From assembly GCF_019457535.1 (NCBI RefSeq), contig NZ_CP080417.1, positions 2,666,001 through 2,730,000 on the forward strand: a stretch of DNA of 64,000 bases, written 5' to 3'. Positions 42,719 through 52,320 of this stretch are shown piece after piece; the stretch's first letter is position 1, and each line of letters begins with the position of its first letter. The notes below the pieces were generated by a model, which saw nothing but the letters and a program-made list of their open reading frames with translations, searched no databases and was not told where the DNA came from. Made by a program: the position numbers and the translations under genes. This stretch comes from Shewanella halotolerans. Lineage in GTDB: Bacteria > Pseudomonadota > Gammaproteobacteria > Enterobacterales > Shewanellaceae.

Positions 42719-45700
42719 ATATCACTCGATTAGCCCTAACGAGACCCGTTACTACCAGCATGTTCTTCGTGGCCATACTCCTCTTTGGTCTGGCCTCGAG
42801 CCGCCTGCTGCCACTGGAGATGTTTCCCGGCATAGAGATGCCGCAAGTGATGATTGAAGTCCCCTACAAGGGCTCAACCCCTGCCGAGGTGGAGCGTGAG
42901 ATCACCAATGTATTGGAAGAGTCTCTCGCCACCATGGGCGGGATTGAGGAGCTGAGATCGCGCTCATCGCAAAATGGCGCCGAAATTGAACTCAGGATGA
43001 AGTGGGGCGAGAACGTCTCCACCAAGAGCCTGGAAGCCAGGGAAAAGGTGGATGCGGTGCGCCATCTCTTGCCTAAGGATGTGGAGCGGGTCTTCATCCG
43101 CCAGTTCTCCACCGCCGACATGCCTGTGCTGACCATACGTATCTCGAGCGAGCGTGAGTTATCTGGCGCCTTCGACCTGCTGGACAAGCAGCTGAAGAAG
43201 CCGCTAGAGCGTGTCGAAGGGGTTTCTCAAGTGAGTCTCTATGGCGTCGAGCAGAAACAGATAGAGATCCGAATCGATGCCGACAAGCTCAGCGCCACCG
43301 GCATCAACAGCACCATGTTGCAACAGCGTCTTGGGCAGGAGAACTTTATCGTCAGCGCCGGAACCCTCAGGGCGAACACCCGTGTGTATCAAGTGTCGCC
43401 AAAGGGTGAGTTTCGCGATCTCGACGATATCGCCGCCCTGGTATTGATCCCAGGCGTCACCTTGGGCGATGTGGCCAGCATTCGCTACGCCCTGCCCGAG
43501 CGCCTCGATGGTCGTCATCTGGATCAGAAATATGCAGTCGGTCTGGATGTGTTCAAAGAATCCGGCGCCAACCTGGTGGACGTGTCTGAGCGCGTACTCA
43601 AGGTGATCGAGGCGGCTAAACAGGACCAGCAGTTCAACGGTATCAAGCTGTTTATCATGGAAGATCAGGCCTACGGGGTGAAATCCTCCCTGTCTGATCT
43701 ACTCGCTGCCGGTCTGATAGGCGCCCTGCTCTCGTTTGCCGTGCTCTATCTCTTCCTGCGCAACCTAAAGATGACACTGGTGGTGGTCTCCTCTGTGCCC
43801 ATTTCTCTGTGTATGACGCTGGCAGGCATGTATTTCTTAGGCTACAGCCTGAATATCCTCTCTATGATGGGACTATTGCTGGCAGTCGGCATGCTGATCG
43901 ACAACGCCGTGGTGGTCAGTGAGAGCGTGCTGCAAGAGAAGCAGCATCAAGGCACGGCAACCACCTCCCAGGCGGTGCTTACGGGCGTCAACAAGGTTGC
44001 CCTGGCGGTACTGGCCGGCACCCTGACCACAGCCATTGTATTCTTGCCAAACATCTTCGGCGTCAAGGTAGAGCTGACTATCTTCCTGGAGCATGTGGCC
44101 ATCGCCATCTGTATCTCGCTGGCGGCCTCGCTCTTGGTTGCTAAGACTTTGATCCCATTGATGTTAACTAAGCTGCATTTCGAGATTGAGACCAATCCCA
44201 AGCAGAGCAAGCTCGAGTCTTTCTACGAGCGTAGCCTGGCGTGGATCTTACACAGACCCAAGCGTTCAGGACTGATTGCCGTGATCATCCTAGCCTCAAC
44301 GGCGCTGCCGCTGAGCATGGTGCAACAGGATCAAAACGACGGTGAAGGTAATAACCGCCTCTACATCAACTACCAGGTAGAGGGACGACACAGCCTGGAT
44401 GTTACAGAGGCGATGATCAACCGCATGGAAGATTACCTCTACGCCAATAAAGAGGCGTTCTATATCGACTCTGTCTACAGCTACTTCTCGGCCGACAGAG
44501 GTCAGTCGACCCTGCTGCTACAGGAAGATGCCGACATAGATATCAAGGCGCTGAAGCGCAAGATCCGTGAAGGCTTCCCTAAGTTCTCCATCGCCAAGCC
44601 ACAATTTGGCTGGGGTAACGACAACAATGGCATTCGCGTCACCCTTACCGGACGATCCACCAGCGAACTGATCACTATCAGTGAACAGGTGGTGCCTATG
44701 CTGGCCAAGATAGACGGGCTCATCGATGTGCGCTCAGAGCTTAACAGCACACAGCAAGAGGTGATCATCGAGCTGGACCGCACCATGGCAGCGAGACTGG
44801 ACTTGAGCCTGAGCGAACTTGCCCGCAGCGTGTCTATGGCCCTTCGTGGTTCGCCGCTGCGCTCTTTCAGGCACGACCCAAGCGGTGAGCTGCGCATCGA
44901 GCTGGCTTACGACAAACAGTGGCGCGAGTCGCTCGAAAGGCTAAAAGAGCTACCTATCGTGCGTCAGGGAAATCGCGTATACACCTTGCAGAGTCTGGCC
45001 GAGATCTCAATTCGTCCACGATTCGATACTATCCGCCATTATGATCGTCAAACAGCACTCTCAATCGGCGCCAATCTAGATGAGATGACCACGGAAGAGG
45101 CACAAAAGGCAATCAAACAGGTGATGGATGCGGTGCAGTTTCCTGCGGGCTATGGCTATTCGCTGCGAGGCGGTTTCCAGCGTCAGGATGAAGATCAAGC
45201 CATCATGGCAACCAATATGATCTTGGCCATCGCCATGATCTATATCGTCATGGCCGCCCTGTTCGAATCGCTACTGCTGCCAACGGCTATCATCACCTCG
45301 ATCCTCTTCTCCATCACAGGGGTGTTCTGGGCGCTACTGCTGACCGGCACCAGCATGTCCATCATGGCCATGATAGGGATATTGATCTTGATGGGGATTG
45401 TGGTGAATAACGGCATAGTACTTGTGGATCAGATCAACCAGAAGACGCCTGAACTGGATCGTCTATCTGCCACCATTGAATCTGTGTGTATCACCCGACT
45501 GCGCCCGGTGCTCATGACAGTCGGCACCACGGTACTAGGCCTGATACCACTGGCTATGGGCGACACCCAGATTGGTGGCGGCGGCCCCCCATATGCACCC
45601 ATGGCGATCGCCATCATAGGCGGCTTGAGCTTCTCGACGCTGACCAGCCTCTATCTGGTACCGCTCTGCTATCAAGCCCTGTATCGCATGCGCCATCAGG

Positions 45701-45762
45701 CAGCCATCAAGCTGGGTAACGCCGACAGGTTTACGCGCCGCATCATGCCCTGGGCTCACTAA
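42715..45762 (+). CDS. RND efflux permease 2 (HAE-1 type), 1015 residues
   Basis: A second RND pump whose ATG overlaps the stop of the first, so the two are translationally coupled. TM1 is at about 13-32, the GMLIDNAVVVSESV motif (TM4) near 395 and the C-terminal IGILILMGIVVNNGIVLVDQIN near 895. Its sequence differs considerably from permease 1, so it is not a recent tandem copy. Adjacent different permeases sharing one adaptor suggest a heteromeric pump as in MdtBC; substrates are not readable from sequence. A terminator follows. Confidence 0.93.
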   Translation: MNITRLALTRPVTTSMFFVAILLFGLASSRLLPLEMFPGIEMPQVMIEVPYKGSTPAEVEREITNVLEESLATMGGIEELRSRSSQNGAEIELRMKWGENVSTKSLEAREKVDAVRHLLPKDVERVFIRQFSTADMPVLTIRISSERELSGAFDLLDKQLKKPLERVEGVSQVSLYGVEQKQIEIRIDADKLSATGINSTMLQQRLGQENFIVSAGTLRANTRVYQVSPKGEFRDLDDIAALVLIPGVTLGDVASIRYALPERLDGRHLDQKYAVGLDVFKESGANLVDVSERVLKVIEAAKQDQQFNGIKLFIMEDQAYGVKSSLSDLLAAGLIGALLSFAVLYLFLRNLKMTLVVVSSVPISLCMTLAGMYFLGYSLNILSMMGLLLAVGMLIDNAVVVSESVLQEKQHQGTATTSQAVLTGVNKVALAVLAGTLTTAIVFLPNIFGVKVELTIFLEHVAIAICISLAASLLVAKTLIPLMLTKLHFEIETNPKQSKLESFYERSLAWILHRPKRSGLIAVIILASTALPLSMVQQDQNDGEGNNRLYINYQVEGRHSLDVTEAMINRMEDYLYANKEAFYIDSVYSYFSADRGQSTLLLQEDADIDIKALKRKIREGFPKFSIAKPQFGWGNDNNGIRVTLTGRSTSELITISEQVVPMLAKIDGLIDVRSELNSTQQEVIIELDRTMAARLDLSLSELARSVSMALRGSPLRSFRHDPSGELRIELAYDKQWRESLERLKELPIVRQGNRVYTLQSLAEISIRPRFDTIRHYDRQTALSIGANLDEMTTEEAQKAIKQVMDAVQFPAGYGYSLRGGFQRQDEDQAIMATNMILAIAMIYIVMAALFESLLLPTAIITSILFSITGVFWALLLTGTSMSIMAMIGILILMGIVVNNGIVLVDQINQKTPELDRLSATIESVCITRLRPVLMTVGTTVLGLIPLAMGDTQIGGGGPPYAPMAIAIIGGLSFSTLTSLYLVPLCYQALYRMRHQAAIKLGNADRFTRRIMPWAH

Positions 45763-45796
45763 GGCCGACAGGAAAGGCGCACAATTCAGACAAACT

Positions 45797-45825
45797 AAAA
45801 AAGGCTGCTTCTTGCAGCCTTTTTA
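45797..45825 (+). terminator. Terminator after the RND operon
   Basis: AGGCTGC (45802-45808) and GCAGCCT (45814-45820), a TTCTT loop, A residues before and five T residues after. Confidence 0.93.
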
Positions 45826-45873
45826 TTATGCAACTATATAAATTGATTCGATAAGAGAGAAAAAGGTCTTCCA

Positions 45874-46752
45874 ATGAACAACATCTTACGCTTTGCACTG
45901 ACAAGCCTGCTCATCGGCAGTTATGGCATCAGCATCAATAGCTTGGCCGACGAAGATAAGTTTGCCAAAGTCGAAATAACGGCCACCAAACTTTCAGAAC
46001 ATGTCTATATGCTGACAGGCGCCGGCGGCAACATAGGAGTATCGGCTGGAGAAGATGGTCTGCTGATCATCGACGATCAGTTTGCCCCACTGGCAGACAA
46101 GATTAGCGCAGCGCTGGCCGACATCCAGGCGGGCAAGCCTAAATATATCGTCAACACCCACTACCATGGCGATCATACCGGCGGCAACGACATCTTTGGC
46201 CAAACCGGCACCATCTTCGCCCACGACAATGTACTCAAACGCTTGGCCAGTAACCAAGACTTCACTAAGCAGGCCTTGCCCAGCATCACCTATGACCAGG
46301 GGATCAATATCCACTTCAATGGCGACACGCTCTCACTCGTGCACCTGGGCGCTGGCCATACAGATGGTGATAGTGTGATCTTCTGGCGTGATGCGCCTGT
46401 GGTGCACATGGGCGATCTATTCTTTAAAGACAGATTTCCCTATATCGATCTTAAAGGGGGTGGCTCGGTACTCGGTTACCGCGACAGCGTCGCCACCATC
46501 TTGGCCAAGGTCAATGACAACACCAAAATCATTCCGGGACACGGCGAACTGGCCAACAAACAAGATCTGATCAAGTTCAAGCAGATGTTAGACACCTCTA
46601 TCGACTGGATGAACACCCAGCTCAAATCGGGCAAGTCGCTCGAGGCCATCAAGCAGCACGGCTTACCGAACGATTTACAGGGCTGGGGATGGAAGTTTAT
46701 CTCTCAGGAGACCTGGATAGAGACCCTCTATAACGGCCTTAAGAGTCAATAA
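45874..46752 (+). CDS. Exported metallo-beta-lactamase-fold hydrolase
   Basis: A 292-residue protein with a signal peptide (about residues 1-25, ending Ser-Leu-Ala-Asp) and a metallo-beta-lactamase fold: H96-Y-H98-G-D100-H101 in NTHYHGDHTGGND, GAGHTDGDSV near residue 158, a metal Asp in VVHMGDLFF, and the final histidine in IPGHGEL near 226. All metal ligands for two Zn ions are present. The substrate is unknown; periplasmic relatives include thioester- or phosphoester-cleaving enzymes and redox-relay proteins. It is transcribed alone, after the RND operon terminator. Confidence 0.88.
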   Translation: MNNILRFALTSLLIGSYGISINSLADEDKFAKVEITATKLSEHVYMLTGAGGNIGVSAGEDGLLIIDDQFAPLADKISAALADIQAGKPKYIVNTHYHGDHTGGNDIFGQTGTIFAHDNVLKRLASNQDFTKQALPSITYDQGINIHFNGDTLSLVHLGAGHTDGDSVIFWRDAPVVHMGDLFFKDRFPYIDLKGGGSVLGYRDSVATILAKVNDNTKIIPGHGELANKQDLIKFKQMLDTSIDWMNTQLKSGKSLEAIKQHGLPNDLQGWGWKFISQETWIETLYNGLKSQ

Positions 46753-47226
46753 TCAACCCAAATATAGATGCGATTAACAGAGAACGAGTAGCAGCGATAA
46801 GGCTATCTACAAATATATTGACCTATAAATGAATAAGGCGCGGTTTAAGGACTGTGCCTTTTCCTTCCTAAGCCGTCTTCACCTACTGACCATTTTCAAT
46901 CCTAATTTCACTTATCGCTATGGCTAGTGCCCAGCATAATCCTTCGACAAAACGGCGATAAGCCGAGACGAGCTGTCCCTAATTTTGTCAAAAAAGCACC
47001 TTAAAACAGCCACACATGAGAGCGATGACTAAACAGGCCAAAACACAGCTTGGCAACATAGATAAAACCTAGAATAGATGGGCAATTACAGTGATAATGA
47101 CCGTACATAAAAAGAATCACAATTAGATACACTATCAGCTTGCGTTAATACCAAGCTTTCCTAAAATTTAAGCATCCTATCTAGCAATTGCATTGGCTGT
47201 CTTGGGGCCCCGGCTAAGGATCAAGT
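46753..47226. other. Intergenic region upstream of the sigma-54 activator gene
   Basis: No gene beyond short frames (32 codons or fewer). A weak hairpin, AAGGCGC (46835-46841) with GTGCCTT (46854-46860) followed by TTCCTT, may terminate the preceding transcript. I found no convincing promoter sequence for the activator gene and no sigma-54 site. Confidence 0.45.
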
Positions 47227-48597
47227 GTGAGTAACCGTAAGAGGAACTTAACACACAAGGAACGTAACATATTGGTATTAAACCTCACGGATGAAGTGTG
47301 CCTTACCGATAAACAAACCGATACTTTACAATGGCATTTTAATCATGCCGGCACCCTTAGTGCGGCCTATAAAGCGTTAGAAAATGCCCCCTGCCAAATC
47401 GCCATCGCCATCATAGATATCCCCCATCAGCAGGTCGTACAGCGCGCTATCGAACTACTGTCTGCGCGGCAACCTGGCCTACTCTGGTTAGCGATCTCCT
47501 TAGACAGCCCACAGAATATGGGGAACCTTTGTTTCTGTTTTACAGATTATTTTCTTGATTTTCATCACCTTCCATTAGATTGGCAGCGACTCGAACACAC
47601 CTTAGGGCACCTCTGTGGCATGGCTCAATTAAATGAGCAATGGAGTAAGGAACAAACCACACATCAACCACAATGTTTCTTCTTTGGTGAATCGAAAGTG
47701 ATGCAGACATTGCGGGATAATCTCTACAAGATCGCCAAGTCAGATGAAACGGTATTGATAGGCGGCGAAACCGGCACGGGTAAGGGTCTTTGCGCCAATT
47801 TAATCCACTCACTCTCAACTCGTAAAAATGGCCCCTTTATCACAGTTAATTGCGGCGCCCTGCCCCCAACCCTCATTCATTCTGAGTTGTTTGGCCATGA
47901 GAAAGGTGCCTTCACCGGAGCCGACAGACAATACATAGGTCGCATCGAGCGCGCTAACAAGGGCACCCTGTTTCTAGATGAGATAGGCGATCTGTCACTC
48001 GAGTTACAGATCAATCTGCTGCAGTTTCTTGAAGAGCATTATATCGAACGTATCGGCGGTCAAAAATCGACTGAGGTGGATTGTCGCATCATCTTCGCCA
48101 CCCATGTCAATTTGGAAAACGCCGTCGAAGAGGGAAAATTCAGAGAAGATCTGTTCTATCGAATCAATATCATACAAATAGAGCTACCCAGCTTAAGAGA
48201 ACATAAGCAAGACATAGCGCTCTTGGCTCAAGACTACTTAAGCAAACTTGCTCCAGCCAATCGTCAATTTCAGTTTCACAAGGACGCACTACTTGCCATG
48301 ACCAACTACCAATGGCCAGGCAATGTACGCGAACTTAAAAACCGTATTCAACGTGCCATCATCATGAGCGAAAGTGACACCATTACCGAAGCCGACCTCG
48401 GCATTAAATTCGCTTGTTCGGCAAACGATGATCCCGATGTGGTCGATCTGGCGCAGCACAGAACCGAAATTGATACCGAACTACTATTGGCCGCCATTAA
48501 GCGCAATAACCACAACATCTCGGCGGCGGCCCGTGAACTCAACATCTCACGAACGACTTTCTATCGCCTCATCAAGAAGTGCAAGATAACGCTATAG
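47227..48597 (+). CDS. Sigma-54-dependent activator with degenerate receiver domain (VpsR-like)
   Basis: A 456-residue enhancer-binding protein. Residues 13-130 look like a receiver domain: D64 sits at the end of beta-3 (AIIDIP), but the acidic pair at the end of beta-1 is missing (LVLNLTDE), so phosphorylation is doubtful, as in VpsR and FleQ-type proteins that respond to c-di-GMP. The AAA+ domain has Walker A GETGTGKG (180-187, the usual last Glu replaced by Gly), the sigma-54-contacting GAFTGA loop at 227-232, and a Walker B TLFLDEIGDL. A Fis-type helix-turn-helix ends the protein. It starts with GTG at 47227. The gene lies 33 bases before the DsbA-like gene, and a sigma-54 promoter with palindrome is found 1.1 kb downstream. 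Confidence 0.9.
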   Translation: MSNRKRNLTHKERNILVLNLTDEVCLTDKQTDTLQWHFNHAGTLSAAYKALENAPCQIAIAIIDIPHQQVVQRAIELLSARQPGLLWLAISLDSPQNMGNLCFCFTDYFLDFHHLPLDWQRLEHTLGHLCGMAQLNEQWSKEQTTHQPQCFFFGESKVMQTLRDNLYKIAKSDETVLIGGETGTGKGLCANLIHSLSTRKNGPFITVNCGALPPTLIHSELFGHEKGAFTGADRQYIGRIERANKGTLFLDEIGDLSLELQINLLQFLEEHYIERIGGQKSTEVDCRIIFATHVNLENAVEEGKFREDLFYRINIIQIELPSLREHKQDIALLAQDYLSKLAPANRQFQFHKDALLAMTNYQWPGNVRELKNRIQRAIIMSESDTITEADLGIKFACSANDDPDVVDLAQHRTEIDTELLLAAIKRNNHNISAAARELNISRTTFYRLIKKCKITL

Positions 48598-48630
48598 ACA
48601 AGGTCAGTGGCACCAAACGAGGATCGACTT

Positions 48631-49419
48631 ATGCCATCTATTCATTCGACAGTGATAGTCTGCCTATCTTTGCTGTTTTTTACTGCTGCCTGTCAGCAAA
48701 AAAATGACGACAAGTTAGAAAAGGAACTCGCCTACCTGAAACAGGAGATGGGCCAATTAAAACAGCAAGTGGCCATCATGGGCAGCCAGGTGAAAGAGAT
48801 ACACACCATTGCCATGAAGAGTCAGGAGCCGCAACACAGAAGCCTACCAACGCAAATAAATCCGGGCGAAGATGGTAAGCTACCCGCCTTAGGCGAGGCG
48901 ACGGCGCAGGTCGCCATCATAGAGTTTTCCGATTATCAATGTCCCTACTGCAAACGATACATGGACAACACCTTCATCAAGATCAAGAGCGACTATATCG
49001 ACACCGGCAAGGTGAGATATATCGCCAGAGACTTCCCCTTAGGTTTTCACCCTAAGGCTAAAGGCGCTGCCATAGCCGCCAACTGTAGCCTGCAACAGGA
49101 CGCTTATTGGCCCATGCGTGATGCCCTGTTTAAAAACATGAGACAGCTTGGGGACAAACTCTACCAAGATACCGCCACCCAACTCTCGCTAGACATGACA
49201 AAATTCACCGCCTGCCTGGAAGATCAAACCATCATGAGTAAGATAGAGCAGGATATTGGCTATGGCTCATCGATAGGTGTTCGTGGCACGCCAAGTTTCC
49301 TCATAGGTAAACTGGAAAACAATCGACTCATCGAGCCCAAGCTAGTGGTTGGTGCACAAAGCTATGACACTTTCAAAGCGGTGATTGACGCCTTAGAAAA
49401 ACCGACCCAAACCAATTAA
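48631..49419 (+). CDS. DsbA-like thioredoxin-fold lipoprotein
   Basis: A 262-residue protein with a lipoprotein signal (lipobox TAAC, cysteine at residue 21), a coiled-coil stretch (about 25-60, with heptad-spaced Leu/Val), and a DsbA/ScsC-type thioredoxin domain with C104-P-Y-C107 and a helical insert holding a second Cys pair (near 151 and 191). The cis-proline loop is GVRGTPSFLIG. It should form or shuffle disulfides in envelope proteins. The ATG at 48631 is preceded by GAGGA. The neighbouring secreted repeat protein has about 20 cysteines, so it is a plausible client. It is probably co-transcribed with the sigma-54 activator. Confidence 0.88.
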   Translation: MPSIHSTVIVCLSLLFFTAACQQKNDDKLEKELAYLKQEMGQLKQQVAIMGSQVKEIHTIAMKSQEPQHRSLPTQINPGEDGKLPALGEATAQVAIIEFSDYQCPYCKRYMDNTFIKIKSDYIDTGKVRYIARDFPLGFHPKAKGAAIAANCSLQQDAYWPMRDALFKNMRQLGDKLYQDTATQLSLDMTKFTACLEDQTIMSKIEQDIGYGSSIGVRGTPSFLIGKLENNRLIEPKLVVGAQSYDTFKAVIDALEKPTQTN

Positions 49420-49633
49420 CGGAACTAACTCGACTAACTTAACCCTTCATTATGCTAACTAACTCAAATCTGGCGCCGCAAAGCACTTTATAAAGGCACT
49501 TATCTAGTATCACTTGGCGGCGCTTTACCTTCCTCACCCCACACCATTTTTCACCGCCACCATAAGTTTGACCAATCATTAAAATCTCATCTTTAGCAAG
49601 CGTCATGTCCACTTCTCGTTTGGACAACGCATA

Positions 49634-49653
49634 GTGTTACACATATGTAACAC
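49634..49653. promoter_or_regulatory. Palindromic enhancer-like site
   Basis: GTGTTACACATATGTAACAC consists of 8-bp arms GTGTTACA and TGTAACAC around CATA. It lies about 98 bases upstream of the predicted sigma-54 start, the usual place for an enhancer-binding protein. Binding by the nearby activator is inferred. Confidence 0.65.
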
Positions 49654-49714
49654 CCCACCTTGTTCGACCGCCAGAAAATCAGAATAACCAACTACTTATC
49701 AACACCTTAACTTT

Positions 49715-49731
49715 CTGGCCCAATGCTTGCT
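49715..49731 (+). promoter_or_regulatory. Sigma-54 (-24/-12) promoter of the secreted repeat protein
   Basis: CTGGCCCAATGCTTGCT has GG at -24 and GC at -12 with the required 10-base interval, and matches the YTGGCAC-N5-TTGCW consensus at almost all positions. Transcription would begin near 49742. A sigma-54 activator gene lies 1.1 kb upstream. Confidence 0.8.
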
Positions 49732-49944
49732 CTTATTAGGCCATCGATTTGGACGCTGCACAATGAGGCACCGTTTTATTCGCCATCAATGCAGCCACTA
49801 AAAGCGGCATACGCCGAAATAGTAGTAATAACCGAGCAACAACGAATAGGCACTTTGTCGAAATTGAGCCCAATTTCACCGACATAAAGTGATGAACTAA
49901 CAAGACGTTTTATCCATATTAACTTGATTATAAAGGTCAATATT

Positions 49945-52233
49945 ATGAAACGATTTAAATGCAACCGGCTTGTCAGGGCGTTGGGCATCGTCCTCATAAG
50001 CGGCGCCAGCCTCTATGGCGCTACCATCACGACCGCAAACGCCTCCTTCTTCCCACAAAAGATGGATCAGGCCTGTATGGCTGAACAAGCGGGCTTTAAC
50101 CTAAACTGTACCGCTAATGACGTTCGCGTCAGTAAAGTGGACAACATTCGAGATCCAAATGACCCTAATGCCAAAGTCGAATGTAATCTGGGCGACGAAG
50201 TCACCTTCATCGCCGATGTAACCATTACCACCACGGCAAACGAACGTTACGACTACTCTGTCTACCTGCCCGAAGGTAACTGGAGCGCTCAAGATGCTAA
50301 CCCCAACAATGAATGTTCAATCTTACTCGGTCGAACAGATGGTCCAGGGGTGGATCTGGAAGAAGGCCTAGACGCCTGTGCCGATATCAGTAAGGCAGCA
50401 GGTTACAATCCAACCCACGTATATGCCGATGAAGAGATCACTCTCTTCTGTCGTGACGATGATAATTCCGGCAAGGCAGAGTTTAACTACTGTATGGCCT
50501 GGCATAACAAGACAGGCGAAGACTGTAGCGAAGATGATCCTGCAGCGCCCAGTACCCCATCTAAGTGTCGTTGTGACTCATTCGACATAGATGTATTTAT
50601 TAAACCTAATGCACCAACCATTACTAAAGAGCTTATAGGAACCGACACCCACACCGAACCGGGTGGCGCCTATACCTTTAAACTCAGCTTCGATAACCCT
50701 AACGCCTATACTTCACTCTTTATTACCGATCTATACGATAAAGTCGACGAAGGCGCCGATGGTAGTTATGAAACCATGCTGGATCTTTGGAATGGTGTCG
50801 GTGCAGCTGGCGCAACAGATGGTGTATACCTCACCGCCAGCAACTGTAGTCAACCTGCCAACGGCGGCGAGATAGTACCTAGCGGCTCCTACAGCTGTCA
50901 GTTCACTGTCACTATCGTCGACAGAGATCTGCCTGACGACCAGAGTCCTGAACTGTATAACGACATCATCAAGCTAGCGTTGATAGATAAGAACGACGAT
51001 CCCGTTGTGGATGGTGGCAGCTGCGCAGCCATAGGCGGCGTCGATGGCGATCACTGTTCTAACGTGCTTCAGGTGAACGTGACTAACCTACCACCTAGCA
51101 TCACAGTCGATAAATCTGCAGTTCCTGATCAAGTCCCTGAATCAGGCGCTTGGGTAACCTACACAGTTAGAGTCGACAATACTGCTGCAGACTATGACTC
51201 ACCGCTAACCCTGACCTATCTGAACGACGACAAGTTTGGCGATCTTAATGGTCAAGGTACTTGTGCGACCGGTGGAACCATTGCCTTCGGTGGCTACTAT
51301 GAATGTAGTTTCGATAAATTCATCAGTGGCACAGGCGCAGGTTCTCATACCAACACCGCAACCGCCAAAGCGGTCGACGATGAAAATACTGAAGCCATGA
51401 ATGCCGATTCGGCCACCGTGATCATCAATGATATTCCATCTATGATCACTCTGGAAAAAACTGCTAATCCAACCTCTGTGCTGGAAACCGGTGATAATCC
51501 AGATATCTACCGCGACGTCGACTTTACCTTCTGGTTCAGCGTTGACGATAAGGTAGGCGGTCAAAATACCGTTGACTCAGTGACCTTTGCCACACTAACA
51601 GATGACATATTTGGTGTTCTGACAGGTGACTGTATGGTCGATATGAAGAACGGAGCCCCAATTGCAGATACACCACTAGCTGGATTCATGCTTCTACCTG
51701 GTGAAAACGCCAGCTGTACTATCACGCTGCAAATTCAAGGCTACCGCACCGATGTCCACACCAACGTAGCCACCATAGATGGTACCGACGAAGATGGCCA
51801 AGCTGTGTCTGATTCCGATGATGCCACAGTGACCTTTACACCAGCCGCTCCTGCTGTGGATATGGACTTTGCTGCAACCATGTTAGTCGTCCTAGGCATG
51901 CATAATGCTGACGTGAACAACGCCAATCTGACTAAGCTTACTATAGGCATATTAGATGTCTTCGCCGAACCAGATACGGCAGGCTTCAAGATCATCAACG
52001 GAGGTGGTATGTACAATGGTACCTCATACGGTGCTTGTGGCTTTAATCACCTCTTCGGCTACACAGGTTCAGGCACTGAGGACTATGAATGTGCCTTTAC
52101 AATAGAACTCAAACCAGGACTTGAAAATACAGATCCTATCGCCTTCTTAGAAGACGTAGTGGTTGAACTGACAAATAGCCAGAATGACAAGTCTACCGCC
52201 GATGTCAGCATCCAGGTAGGTGCAATTGAGTAA
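49945..52233 (+). CDS. Secreted cysteine-rich protein with repeated beta-sandwich (DUF11-like) domains
   Basis: A 762-residue exported protein: signal peptide about 1-33 (basic start, hydrophobic core, Ala-Asn-Ala cut site). It contains about 20 cysteines, a high share of Asp/Glu/Asn/Thr, and at least three repeats of the 'ITVDKSA..P..V.E.G..V.YTV.V.N' form at about 205, 390 and 505, each ending in NTAT or NVAT. These repeats resemble DUF11/CARDB-type domains of surface and cell-wall proteins. There is no LPXTG, GlyGly-CTERM or autotransporter domain, so anchoring is unknown. I chose the ATG at 49945 after AAAGG; a TTG at 49924 is less likely. Its convergent neighbour is a secreted protease. 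Function is unknown. Confidence 0.75.
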   Translation: MKRFKCNRLVRALGIVLISGASLYGATITTANASFFPQKMDQACMAEQAGFNLNCTANDVRVSKVDNIRDPNDPNAKVECNLGDEVTFIADVTITTTANERYDYSVYLPEGNWSAQDANPNNECSILLGRTDGPGVDLEEGLDACADISKAAGYNPTHVYADEEITLFCRDDDNSGKAEFNYCMAWHNKTGEDCSEDDPAAPSTPSKCRCDSFDIDVFIKPNAPTITKELIGTDTHTEPGGAYTFKLSFDNPNAYTSLFITDLYDKVDEGADGSYETMLDLWNGVGAAGATDGVYLTASNCSQPANGGEIVPSGSYSCQFTVTIVDRDLPDDQSPELYNDIIKLALIDKNDDPVVDGGSCAAIGGVDGDHCSNVLQVNVTNLPPSITVDKSAVPDQVPESGAWVTYTVRVDNTAADYDSPLTLTYLNDDKFGDLNGQGTCATGGTIAFGGYYECSFDKFISGTGAGSHTNTATAKAVDDENTEAMNADSATVIINDIPSMITLEKTANPTSVLETGDNPDIYRDVDFTFWFSVDDKVGGQNTVDSVTFATLTDDIFGVLTGDCMVDMKNGAPIADTPLAGFMLLPGENASCTITLQIQGYRTDVHTNVATIDGTDEDGQAVSDSDDATVTFTPAAPAVDMDFAATMLVVLGMHNADVNNANLTKLTIGILDVFAEPDTAGFKIINGGGMYNGTSYGACGFNHLFGYTGSGTEDYECAFTIELKPGLENTDPIAFLEDVVVELTNSQNDKSTADVSIQVGAIE

Positions 52234-52277
52234 TAGCGTGAGAGATACTTAACAGGTATTACCTCCGCACAACTAAA

Positions 52278-52304
52278 AAAGCCAAGGGCGATGCCCTTGG
52301 CTTT
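52278..52304. terminator. Bidirectional terminator between secreted protein and protease genes
   Basis: AAAGCCAAGGGC (52278-52289) and GCCCTTGGCTTT (52293-52304) around GAT, with A residues on the left. It separates the convergent transcripts. Confidence 0.9.
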
Positions 52305-52320
52305 CTATTATTGGTATAGC

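Larger units (their letters stand above)
49420..49944. other. Regulatory region upstream of the cysteine-rich secreted protein
   Basis: This 525-bp region has no supported gene. It contains a 20-bp palindrome at 49634-49653 and a sigma-54 promoter at 49715-49731, which would leave a 200-base leader before the start at 49945. The leader has no riboswitch I recognise. Confidence 0.7.

Noticed and set aside
49439..49627. 62-codon minus-strand frame upstream of the secreted repeat protein
   Set aside because: No ribosome-binding site, no recognisable motif, and it lies in the regulatory region.
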